From Calothrix sp. MO_167.B12 (GTDB taxonomy: Bacteria; Cyanobacteriota; Cyanobacteriia; Cyanobacteriales; Nostocaceae), in assembly GCA_030066045.1 (NCBI GenBank), contig JASJCJ010000028.1, positions 1-64,000 of the forward strand: 64,000 nt of DNA. Reading direction: 5' to 3'. The notes under the pieces were generated by a model. That model saw only the letters and a list, made by a program, of their open reading frames with translations. It searched no databases and had not been told where the DNA came from. The translations under genes and the position numbers were made by a program. Shown one piece after another: positions 9,326 through 17,880 of the stretch (positions are counted from its first letter, which is position 1; every line of letters starts with the position of its first letter).

Positions 9326-10510
9326 TTAAACGAGGCGATCGCTACATACATCATTTAAAGACCAATCTAAAGCCTGGAGAGCAAACATGGTCGCCCAAGA
9401 GTTGCAATCTTGACTGTCAGCATGATAATACAGTCCCTGTTCAGGGGATTGTATACTGGCTAGAAATTGCCAACCTCTGGTGATATTGTCGGCATAGGTC
9501 TGGGGAGCGATCGCTAACCAAAGACGAATAGCTTGGGCGGTGGCATCGGCAACTTTCAGCTGGTGACAAGAGGTGGTATTGTACCAGTTAAACAAACTGC
9601 CATCATCATTCTGCCAGATTTGTAGCTGTTTTACTCCTGCTTGTAAAATTTCACTGACGTTTTTGTAGCCTTTAGTTTGCAGATATAATAATCCTTCTAA
9701 GGCATAGCAATGAGCATGACAATAAACAGCATTGGTTGCGGGAAATGCTCGAAAGTAACTACGGTCAAAACAATTGGCGATAATTTCCTCGGCAATTTCT
9801 AATGCTAGTTGGCGATAGGTGCAATTTCCTGTTTCCTCTGTCAGACCATCTAAAGCAATCACGGTTTTGAGCATACTGGCACCAAAGGTGTTTGACCAGT
9901 GCGGTGTCACTTTGAGAATGCTTCCATCTTCAGCAACACAAATTTGTCTTTGTTCCAGCAACTTGACGGTGAAATTCGCCATGCTCTCCAAGATTTCGTC
10001 ATCGACATATCCTGCTAAATATTTCTTGTAAGCCAATAGCCCGCTAATAGCCATGCAGTTATCAAAGACATATACTTTACCATTTTTCCCCAAACCGCCA
10101 GAAGCCTGAACCAGCCTCTGTAATTGCTGGGAGATCGCATGGGTGCGTAATTCTAATAAAGTATTAGTGTCATTAGGTTTCAGTCTATGTGACTTTCTTG
10201 ATTTAGAGGATGAATTCTCTATGGGAAATAGCCACGCAATCTCTGTTTTACGACATCTAGATGTATCCCCATCAAGTCTATGTCTATTTGGACTCATCTG
10301 GGTCAAACTAAATCTGGTGATGTAAATTAATTGAGAAACTAAATTCAGATAAAAACCCATAATCTCAGGGTAAACATAACCTGGATGTTGGGGATTTAGC
10401 CAAGAGTAGACATTACCTTGAAGATCGACAATCTCAGATGTGGCTAAAAACATTTTTAGCTCATCATACAAGTGGGATAAGGGAGAAATTACCCGCAAGC
10501 TATTTGTCAT
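9326..10510 (-). CDS. Putative alpha/alpha-toroid (six-hairpin-like) protein of the polysaccharide locus
   Basis: About 394 residues, cytosolic by the absence of a signal peptide. The C-terminal two thirds consist of repeated helical hairpins with aromatic and small residues: VFDNCMAISGLLAYKK, CHAHCYALEGLLYLQTKG, VADATAQAIRLWLAIAP, WATMFALQALDW. This is the look of six-hairpin glycosidases, epimerases or lyases. The conserved-looking QNDDGSLFNW and Cys-His pairs could be functional. I could not place the family. The start is ATG 10510, because AAGGA lies 8 nt upstream; the alternative TTG at 10516 would sit too close to it. It lies between galE and the GT2 at 11868. A role in trimming or modifying a glycan is inference. 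Confidence 0.7.
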   Translation of the reverse strand: MTNSLRVISPLSHLYDELKMFLATSEIVDLQGNVYSWLNPQHPGYVYPEIMGFYLNLVSQLIYITRFSLTQMSPNRHRLDGDTSRCRKTEIAWLFPIENSSSKSRKSHRLKPNDTNTLLELRTHAISQQLQRLVQASGGLGKNGKVYVFDNCMAISGLLAYKKYLAGYVDDEILESMANFTVKLLEQRQICVAEDGSILKVTPHWSNTFGASMLKTVIALDGLTEETGNCTYRQLALEIAEEIIANCFDRSYFRAFPATNAVYCHAHCYALEGLLYLQTKGYKNVSEILQAGVKQLQIWQNDDGSLFNWYNTTSCHQLKVADATAQAIRLWLAIAPQTYADNITRGWQFLASIQSPEQGLYYHADSQDCNSWATMFALQALDWSLNDVCSDRLV

Positions 10511-10560
10511 GATCAAATTCCTTCTATTGGTTAGTCAATACCTTCACGACTAAAGCTGGG

Positions 10561-10668
10561 TGTCACAATCGGTAGTTGGTGCGTGACACTATAAATCTCA
10601 TTGCTACGTCACACAACGGCAATAATGTGGTCAGAATACACCGATTTTGCCTCCCCTAGAGAAAAAAA
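10561..10668. repeat. Leader block shared with the region upstream of the GT2 gene at 11868-12887
   Basis: Shares TGTCACAATCGGT, CAACGGCAATAATG, CACCG and a following ATTTTGCCT block with 13150-13280, in the same order and orientation. Each copy sits upstream of a minus-strand gene of the polysaccharide cluster (51 nt from the ATG here, about 260 nt in the other). It may be a duplicated control region or an old repeat. Confidence 0.55.
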
Positions 10669-10741
10669 GATGCCAGTTGTGTAAGTCCTAACCTTGATTG
10701 TGCAAGAGGTTTATAAATTTCCAGTTTTATTCTATGAAGTG

Positions 10742-10949
10742 ATATAGGAATCCGGTTTGATTGTTGAATAAAATTAGGTACTTGTAGAGTACGTTATGCT
10801 AAAAGCACCTTGCACGCCCGTCATATTAATGGATAGGGTCGTACTCTCAGGGATAACATACCCTAGGTGTTTTAAGCGCACAGACACGTAGCAACTTCTC
10901 GTAAGAGTAGACAGGCTACATCAACAAAAATCAAATAGTAATCCTATAT
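10742..10949. repeat. 208-bp inverted-repeat element
   Basis: The left end, ATATAGGAATCCGGTTTGATT, and the right end, which reads ATATAGGATTACTATTTGATT on the other strand, form imperfect 21-bp terminal inverted repeats. A shortened relative at 31190-31339 shares the right end and the internal TCATATTAxTGGATxGxGxCGTACTCTC block. Confidence 0.7.
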
Positions 10950-11697
10950 TTTTCATTTCAGCCATCATATCATGTTCGTGTAATTAATTATGATATAAGC
11001 TTTCCAAAATTTTTATATTTTAACAAAGTCAGGAGAAGGAAAGATAATTGGTGAGGATTTAGCATCTCGGCTTCGCTCGATATATAGTGCTACGGGCTAG
11101 GAAACAGGGAACTCTTAACAGGGAAGAGCAGCCTATCAAAGAGTTACCGAAATATTGGGGTCTGGTGCCCTGTCTTTTGAGGCAGAATGTTTTTGGGACG
11201 GGGTTTGAATCCCGGTCACAAAAACAAACTTATTACTTATTACTTATTACTTATTACTTAATTCAAACGCCCCTTCAGGCATAGTGCCATAAAAGCAACA
11301 GCGAAGTCGAAACTTTAACCTAAAAGCTCGAAGGCAAGAAAGAGGAAAACCTTTTTGCCAGTGAGTTGTTTTGTTTTATCTTCTGACTTTGAGCATAGCG
11401 AGTTAAAATATCAGTGTGATTTTTGTCGTAAGTGTTCAAGCGAACATGATATCATTCATCAGTTTCTCTAAGTTAATATGCAGCTAAATTGTATAAAGTA
11501 AAAAAATTAAAGTAAAAAAATCAGATGATTGTAGTGCGGGCAGCGTTCGACGGCTCGACTGAGCTGAGCCGAACGTCTGAGCTCACGCCGAAGTCCTGCC
11601 CGCTTTATGTATACAATTTAGACGCTTAACAGCTTATCAATCAATCGAGGGGCAACAGCCAGGAAAAAATGTGAATGCAGAATGCAGAATACAGAAT

Positions 11698-11806
11698 CAC
11701 ATATCTTGCACCTTCTCAATAAGGGTAAGGTGGGCATTGCCCACCCTACGAAATAATAAGGGTTACAGGCGATAATTTTCGCAATAATCATGTGGTGCAA
11801 GATGTG
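11698..11806. repeat. 109-bp MITE (CACATATCTTGCAC ... GTGCAAGATGTG)
   Basis: Terminal inverted repeats of about 14 bp. The internal TCTCAATAAGGGTAAGGTGGG and TTCGCAATAATC blocks recur in the copy at 44570-44677, which sits inside the decayed NRPS gene. A diverged candidate is at 29008-29172. No coding capacity. Confidence 0.8.
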
Positions 11807-11867
11807 AGGAATGGAAAAATTTCTAAATTCTAAATTCGCTCATTCTAATTTCAGGGCTTGATACCGA

Positions 11868-12887
11868 TTACTGTTTAGTCATACTTAATCTAGGTATTCG
11901 ATTAAATATTAAGTCTGTCTTTGGAGAATAACTACTATTAAGACTGCTATTGAGAGTACAATAAAATTTGTCCAGGATTTGTATTGTGGCTACCACTAAA
12001 TCTTTAGTCATTCCTTGCCACTCTTGTTGTAACAATTCTCCTAAGGTCAGATAACAAGCTAATTTATCTAGCCAAGGTAATGGAACTTGTTTAATAGCGG
12101 CAAAATACTCAAAGAAATTTCTCCATCTGGGAAAAATTATTTTACCCCGGTTAGAAGGGTCAAACCAGATAGAGAATAGGTGTACAGACTGGGCATGAAT
12201 ATTAATTGATTGAGTTGAATGTCTTCTCAGAAAGAATAAATGTTTAGGAACTTCATAGAAGCGACCAAGTAAACCCAATCTAGCCAGTAACACTTTATCG
12301 GCACAACCGTAACTATCAATGAGTGGAGTAGTTTTCAGTACACTAGCACGTATCAATCCAAAAACTTGATAACAGGAATGAGGACAACAAGCTAAATCTC
12401 GAAAACGTTCTTGTGCTTTAACAGAATCTGTCCTTAGTTTAATATTTTCATTTGCCCACTTGACATATAGTTCATCATCTTTTTGTAACAAATTTCCATT
12501 ATCATCTATCACCTTAGTCATTGGATGACAGAGAACAACATCGGAGTTACTATCAAGAACTTGAACACAATTTTCTATCAATTCTGGGGCACAGACATCA
12601 TCGTGGGCAGCCCACTTAAAATACTCACCTTTAGATAATTGAAAAACACGGTTATAGTTAGGGGCTGCACCAATATTTTCCGGGTTACGATAGTAGCGAA
12701 TACGCCGATCTTTGGCTGCATATTCTCTACATATCTCCTCGGTGGTATCATTGGAAGCATTGTCCGCAATAATTAACTCAAAATCCTCAAAAGTTTGCTT
12801 TAAAATTGACTCTATTGTTGTTCTCAAAAAACGAGCACCATTGTATACGGGCAGTCCGATACTTACACGAGGATTTTCACATTTCAT
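11868..12887 (-). CDS. Glycosyltransferase family 2, paralog of 416-1447
   Basis: 339 residues, GT-A fold. VSIGLPVYNGARF lies at about 8-20, IADNAS at about 40-45 and the WAAHDD metal/nucleotide motif near 92-97. It is very similar throughout to the protein at 416-1447, with the same C-terminal segment RGKIIFPRW and the same ending region KxDLIFNRIPRL. I place the start at ATG 12887 rather than the TTG at 12908, because the paralog aligns there and the segment between is not conserved. It lies downstream of the Wzx flippase on the same strand after a long repeat-rich gap. A sugar transfer step in the same or an alternative repeat unit is likely; specificity is unknown. Confidence 0.88.
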   Translation of the reverse strand: MKCENPRVSIGLPVYNGARFLRTTIESILKQTFEDFELIIADNASNDTTEEICREYAAKDRRIRYYRNPENIGAAPNYNRVFQLSKGEYFKWAAHDDVCAPELIENCVQVLDSNSDVVLCHPMTKVIDDNGNLLQKDDELYVKWANENIKLRTDSVKAQERFRDLACCPHSCYQVFGLIRASVLKTTPLIDSYGCADKVLLARLGLLGRFYEVPKHLFFLRRHSTQSINIHAQSVHLFSIWFDPSNRGKIIFPRWRNFFEYFAAIKQVPLPWLDKLACYLTLGELLQQEWQGMTKDLVVATIQILDKFYCTLNSSLNSSYSPKTDLIFNRIPRLSMTKQ

Positions 12888-13709
12888 AGAATCATCTTTT
12901 CCGAACAAAACTTAAGTCCTTAAGAAGAGATTTCCTCTGATATCTAATTCAATTTAGCTTGAACACAATCAAGTAGAACCCTACCAAATTAATATAAAGT
13001 CTCTTCTGCTACAACTTGATATTACCATTGAAATAAGCATATTATTTTTATACTTTATATGAAAATAATATAAAAATAACGTGAATTTAATTCCAAAAAA
13101 GAAAAATATTATTTGATGATTTCGTCAATTGCATCATGAATTACGCAGTTGTCACAATCGGTGATTGGTGGGTGATGTTAAAAGTCTGATGACTGCATTC
13201 AAATATGATCGCCACCTCAGGCAACGGCAATAATGCGAGCAGAAAATCTACACCGCATTTTGCCTTCCCTACAGAAAGAATAAATTAATTTATATAGTAA
13301 TCTGATTTAATTTGTGCAAAAAAATATGAGTCTGGTGATAATGTTTACCAGATGTATATCTTAAAAGAATTTAGAATTTAGAATTTAGAATTTAGAATTT
13401 AGTTTTGCAACGGGTATTTTAGCCAGACGCAAAACTCTCTGCTTGTAAAAGCAGGGGAATTTAACCCCCAAAGTTGTTTAATAGTTAAATAATATGCCTA
13501 TAATTATAGTGCTACGCGCTAGGGAATGGGGAACTCTGAACAGCTTTCTTTCAAAGGGTTTCAGTATTTATAAATGTCCGCATCTCGTCAGGTATAGTAC
13601 TATATAGGCTTGAGGTAAAAAAGTAAGATAATGCTTTTTTTAATGTGATTTTAGAATTAATCTAAAATCACAATTCAACTGATTTAATGATGATTGTTTT
13701 ACCCAAAAA
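12888..13709. other. 0.8-kb intergenic stretch, AT-rich with repeats
   Basis: No gene seen. It contains the leader block shared with 10561-10668 (here 13150-13280) and a dispersed repeat at 13361-13485 with four tandem AATTTAG units. It also has a segment at 13505-13605 whose ends (TATAGTGCTACGCGC and AGTACTATATA) resemble those of 11084-11290. Confidence 0.5.
13361..13485. repeat. Dispersed repeat, same family as 8038-8150
   Basis: Begins with tandem AATTTAG units. It then carries GCAACGGGTATTTTAG, GACGCAAAACTC, TGCTTGTAAAAGCAGGGG and AACCCCCAAAGTTG, shared with 8038-8150 and with the inverted copy at 58811-58932. Confidence 0.65.
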
Positions 13710-14981
13710 TTAGCTTTCATAGAATAATTTTTTATTCTTATGGAAAACATATTTTTCAACCCAGACATTGAAGATGACAGACATAATTAAATGACTAGCT
13801 AATACTGCGATCGCGACCCATAATACTCCCATTTTTACTGTTACTAATAAAGCGGCTGTAAACACTACAGTATAAATAACATCAAAGTAAAATACTATGT
13901 GGGTTTTATCTATAGCATTGAGTACCAGGGAGGATGATAGTTTAAAGGCTCTGGGTATTACAGAAAGACAGATAAGTACCAAGATAGGAACGGTACTACT
14001 CCAGTTTTCACCAAATATAATGGGTACATAAAATGGAGCGGCAGCTGATTGTAGAAGAACAATGGGAACTATCACACTAGCAATTGTTTTCACACTGCTA
14101 ACATATCTTTTCTTAAACTGTTGGTAACTTTTACGAACAGCACAAAGATGGGGAAATAGAGGAGATATTAATGTTTGGACTATATTCATAGTAATGCCAG
14201 AGCCTGCATTGAATGCGAAGTAATATATACCCAGCTCATCAATTCCGAGGAATCTCCCAACTATCAAATAATCCAAATTCATTCTCAGTCTGTTTAAAAA
14301 TTCAACGGCAATGACATTTTTGCCAAAATTAGTAATATCTTGCCATTTATCTAAATTAAAAGATTTAGGAGGTCTCCAAGAGCTATTTTTATAATATACA
14401 AAAATCCAAACTACATTTGATATGACCATAGCCCAAACTATAGACCATACACCCATACCCAAAATAGCTAAAGTGACGGTGATTAGATTACCAAGTAGTG
14501 ATTGACCAGCATTACCGATGGCTTTGATTTTGAGACGATTTTCTCTTTCTATTAATGCACCTTGTACTAAAAAAATAGGAAAAATGAAATAAACTAAACC
14601 CACACTACAAATGGGTAAGATTAAATTGGGGTTACCATAGAAATATGCAATGGGAAATGCAGCTAGACATTGCACAAGAAATACCGAGACGCACAACATC
14701 CAGTTTAGCCAGTAAGAGGTATTGCATATGGTTTCCAGATCCTCTTCATCAGCCTGGACAATCTTAGCTATAGTTCCCCTATCTAGGGTAAACAGAGCGG
14801 AAAATTCAATCACAATATAAACAATTGCCATTAGCCCATAATCTTTAGGGCCAAACATACGAGCTAGGGTGACTGTTGTTCCTAAACGAAAAATACGATT
14901 GGCTAATTCTGCCAATCCTAGCCAACCAGCGTTACGAATAAATTGACCTGAAAATGTTTTTTGTAACTTAGCAATGAGCAT
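13710..14981 (-). CDS. Polysaccharide flippase, Wzx/PST type
   Basis: 423-residue polytopic membrane protein with roughly twelve hydrophobic segments. The N-terminus has the family look: an amphipathic start, then GWLGLAELANRIFRLGTTV and RMFGPKDYGLMAIVY at about 19-52. This matches the oligosaccharide flippases of the MOP superfamily, which move lipid-linked repeat units across the plasma membrane. Near family length (about 420-490). It is flanked by glycosyltransferases and lies downstream of the Wzy- and Wzc-type genes, which together make a complete Wzx/Wzy-type export set. ATG 14981 has no clear ribosome site. Confidence 0.88.
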   Translation of the reverse strand: MLIAKLQKTFSGQFIRNAGWLGLAELANRIFRLGTTVTLARMFGPKDYGLMAIVYIVIEFSALFTLDRGTIAKIVQADEEDLETICNTSYWLNWMLCVSVFLVQCLAAFPIAYFYGNPNLILPICSVGLVYFIFPIFLVQGALIERENRLKIKAIGNAGQSLLGNLITVTLAILGMGVWSIVWAMVISNVVWIFVYYKNSSWRPPKSFNLDKWQDITNFGKNVIAVEFLNRLRMNLDYLIVGRFLGIDELGIYYFAFNAGSGITMNIVQTLISPLFPHLCAVRKSYQQFKKRYVSSVKTIASVIVPIVLLQSAAAPFYVPIIFGENWSSTVPILVLICLSVIPRAFKLSSSLVLNAIDKTHIVFYFDVIYTVVFTAALLVTVKMGVLWVAIAVLASHLIMSVIFNVWVEKYVFHKNKKLFYES

Positions 14982-15164
14982 TGATACTTGATTAATTTTA
15001 GGTTGATATTGATTGAGATAATAATTTAAGGTGTAAAATAGATGTTGCCAAAATAGCAGTCTTATATAATAGAATTCATGCTATTTTTCTCGCTCCTCAT
15101 CTCCCCTCAAGTCCTGCGCAATCTCTCATGGGGGAGACCTCCAAGACTGCGCTGCTCTCTACAT

Positions 15165-16352
15165 TTATATGGGGTTTGGTTTCTCCTCTACTCCCTTGCT
15201 AAGAACCCCCCTGCCTCTTCCAGACTGGGTAATAGTTTTTATAATTACATTACGGTAACGTCTGGCGATGGCATCCCAACTAAAGCCTAAGGCATGTTCT
15301 CTAGCTCGTGCTTGCCAATCTCCCTGGAGTACTGTTGATAATGCAGTAGCATAACTATCTGGATTATTGACATCACATACTACTCCACCATTGCCGACAA
15401 TATAACGACGCATCTGATCGTCAGTAGCAACTACTGGTAAGCCACAAGCCATTGCTTCTAGATATGCAAGTCCAAAAGGTTCATTAATGGATGGAAGGGT
15501 AAAAGCATCGGCACTCCGATATACTGAGGGCATTTGTTGGTGAGGAACACTCTTAATTACAAACCGCTCCGTACCTAATAATTTTTCTCCTAAACTTTGA
15601 AAATAATCCCGGTCTAATCCATCACCACATAATAAAAGGCTGGCTTGTGGTAAGCGAGCCACAGCTTGCATTGCTAATTCTATCCGTTTATGGCTATTAC
15701 GTTTTAAAGAAGCAACACACAGAACCACTGGTTTGGGTAGGTTTAAATCAATGCGATCGCCATTTGGTGTAAATTTATTAACATCCACCCCATTGGGGAT
15801 CACACTTGTAACTTGACTGGGTCGGAGATTGCGAGCAAATAGAGCCATTTCCTCGGAAAATACCACTAATCTATCTGGTTGAAAACGTAGGTTACGACCC
15901 AGGGACACTCCTTTTCCTACTAAACCAACGTGCTCTGTGAATAAAATAGGAGTTCCCTTAATAGCTCTAACAACAGCTGCCATTGCCAAACCACCATAGT
16001 CATTGCACGGAAATATTAAGTCTGTGGGATGGGTCAAACAATGAATCGCACAGGGTAAAAAGTTGGATAAATGTTCTATAACTATTTCTGGGTGGGTAGC
16101 AAAGCGATGAAACAGAGGGGCAAGCAGTGGATGGCGCACTAAATTATAGGCATCAACCCGGGGAATACCACCAGCAGGATAGCAGAAGTCAGTGCAGGTA
16201 GCGCCACTCAATAATTCCACGTCAAAGTAGGAATTAAGATGACGGGCTAGTTCAATGGCAAAAATTTCTCCACCACCACTCCAATTTACACCTGCACTAG
16301 GATTAACAATAGTAATACGATAGGTCTTTGTAACTTCTTGCATCTTCAACAT
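15165..16352 (-). CDS. Glycosyltransferase family 4, paralog of 2070-3242
   Basis: About 395 residues. The shared opening KTYRITIVNPSAGVNWSGGG and the donor signature PSINEPFGLAYLEAMACG mark it as a close paralog of the protein at 2070-3242; this copy keeps the second glutamate of E-x7-E. The frame is open to a TTG at 16391. I prefer the ATG at 16352 (or 16343), since the extra residues are not conserved in the paralog. It follows the Wzy-type gene with a short gap of about 46 nt, so co-transcription and coupled translation are likely. Retaining sugar transfer at the cytoplasmic membrane face is expected; specificity is unknown. Confidence 0.87.
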   Translation of the reverse strand: MLKMQEVTKTYRITIVNPSAGVNWSGGGEIFAIELARHLNSYFDVELLSGATCTDFCYPAGGIPRVDAYNLVRHPLLAPLFHRFATHPEIVIEHLSNFLPCAIHCLTHPTDLIFPCNDYGGLAMAAVVRAIKGTPILFTEHVGLVGKGVSLGRNLRFQPDRLVVFSEEMALFARNLRPSQVTSVIPNGVDVNKFTPNGDRIDLNLPKPVVLCVASLKRNSHKRIELAMQAVARLPQASLLLCGDGLDRDYFQSLGEKLLGTERFVIKSVPHQQMPSVYRSADAFTLPSINEPFGLAYLEAMACGLPVVATDDQMRRYIVGNGGVVCDVNNPDSYATALSTVLQGDWQARAREHALGFSWDAIARRYRNVIIKTITQSGRGRGVLSKGVEEKPNPI

Positions 16353-16398
16353 CAGTAAGTTGGCACAATATACGGGTTGGTGCGTAACCAAGAACAGG

Positions 16399-17865
16399 TT
16401 ATTGATGTGCCAGTTGCGTAAGTCTTATAGAGTCATCTTTGGTATGAGACTGATTCCAGTTGTCCCAACCTGCGATCGCCATTAGAGTTGACCAATAGAA
16501 AAAGAAGGTAGTATGGCTCCATATATTTTCAGTAATCATACCTACAGGTAATGCGAGGGAAATTGCTAATAAAATTTCACATAAGTGGCGTTGTGAACTA
16601 CTAATAGTTGGGGAACGGAGTAATTGCAATATCCTTACCACTTGAGAAGCTAAAAAAGTGATAAAAGTTACAATACCTAAAACCCCTCCCTCTATTAAGG
16701 CTCGAATATAATCATTGTGAGGTAAAAGCCCACTATGACTAACAAATGGACTAGTTCCTAAGCCAAAACCTAATAGAGGAGAATATTCCCACTGTTTTAG
16801 TAAGTAACTCCACTCAGCTAATCGCCAATTGAAGCTATTGCCATCACTCTTAGAGAGAATAATTGCACGGGATATATTCATATCAGGATTTAAAAGTGGT
16901 GTTTCGGCAATTGAAGCCAGACGTTCCTGGCCAAACTCTGTCATGCCAAACAAAGCGATCACAATGGCAAATAATAATAATCCACCAATCAGATTAGTTA
17001 AACTTAATCTGGGAACAACTAATACCAAGATAAAAACAGCCAGCATCACAATGCTAAATAAAGCTTTTGTACCGACAAAGAAGAATGCCAGTACGCCCAA
17101 TAAAAGTAACCAGGTCACCCGTTGTTTGGCACATCTAAGTTTCCAGGTGGTTAGACCAATAAACAACAGTAAAAAGGTTCCAAAGGTATTTGGATGACCA
17201 AGAGTTCCATTGATCCGAGAAAGATTTTCACCGATGGAATCGGCAGTTACATTGATTAATTGAGGAGGAAGGAGTGATTGGGGTAGAAATGTCTGCATCG
17301 CTGCTGCTGTTAGGGGTGCAATCAGACTTAGGAATAAAAGAGATATGAGTTTTTGGGGATCAACTCTATCTTTGAGCTGCATTACTATTAGATAGACCAT
17401 CAACCAAGAAAACAGGCGTACCCATTCACGGATAGCTGTTATTAAATATGAACCTTCTAGTCCTAATCCCCCAAGAGGTAATAGTATTACCCATAGTCCC
17501 TGTAATAAAATCCATCCTGCGAATAACCACCAGAAGTTATCCATTTGTAGACGTTGACCCGTTAATAGCTTCAGGGTTACATACAATATAGCCAATAGGT
17601 CTAAGCCAAGTGCAAATGCTGCTGGTATTTGGTAGTCGGAGAAAATATCGAGAGAGCTACGCAGAATCAACAGACCCATAACTGCTTGCTCAAATTTGGC
17701 AAAAAACCAGACAAGTACTGCTCCTGCAAGTAGAGCAGCACCTACTAACAAGGGTTTTAGACCAGCCAGGAAGCCGACAGCTAACCCTATACCAATACCT
17801 CCCAAGACGGCAAAAAACGTCAAACGGGAAGAAAGATTTGAGCTTTGAAGTTTTAACATTGTCAT
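16399..17865 (-). CDS. O-antigen ligase/polymerase (Wzy)-type membrane protein
   Basis: 488 residues with about ten to twelve hydrophobic helices. A large loop contains RINGTLGHPNTFG, and a second carries WEYSPLLGFGLGTSP followed by PHNDYIRALIEGG. These are the hallmarks of the O-antigen ligase/polymerase family, where the loop His and Arg residues act on lipid-linked glycans at the outer face of the plasma membrane. Expected role: polymerising repeat units delivered by the flippase at 13710. GAGG lies 5 nt before ATG 17865. It begins 15 nt downstream of the Wzc-type gene, so the two form an operon with coordinated chain-length control. Confidence 0.88.
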   Translation of the reverse strand: MTMLKLQSSNLSSRLTFFAVLGGIGIGLAVGFLAGLKPLLVGAALLAGAVLVWFFAKFEQAVMGLLILRSSLDIFSDYQIPAAFALGLDLLAILYVTLKLLTGQRLQMDNFWWLFAGWILLQGLWVILLPLGGLGLEGSYLITAIREWVRLFSWLMVYLIVMQLKDRVDPQKLISLLFLSLIAPLTAAAMQTFLPQSLLPPQLINVTADSIGENLSRINGTLGHPNTFGTFLLLFIGLTTWKLRCAKQRVTWLLLLGVLAFFFVGTKALFSIVMLAVFILVLVVPRLSLTNLIGGLLLFAIVIALFGMTEFGQERLASIAETPLLNPDMNISRAIILSKSDGNSFNWRLAEWSYLLKQWEYSPLLGFGLGTSPFVSHSGLLPHNDYIRALIEGGVLGIVTFITFLASQVVRILQLLRSPTISSSQRHLCEILLAISLALPVGMITENIWSHTTFFFYWSTLMAIAGWDNWNQSHTKDDSIRLTQLAHQ

Positions 17866-17880
17866 CGATACCTCAAATCA

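Larger units (their letters stand above)
10511..11867. other. 1.35-kb intergenic stretch filled with repeats
   Basis: No supported gene. From left to right it holds a leader block shared with 13150-13280, an inverted-repeat element at 10742-10949, a segment 11084-11290 whose ends resemble those of 13505-13605 (TATAGTGCTAC at the start), a short direct repeat of TTACTTATTAC, and the MITE at 11698-11806. A stretch near 11200 (GGGTTTGAATCCC) recalls a tRNA T-arm, but no cloverleaf can be built. Confidence 0.5.

Noticed and set aside
11180-11230. Possible tRNA T-arm (GGGTTTGAATCCC)
   Set aside because: No acceptor stem, anticodon stem or CCA-adjacent pairing could be built around it.
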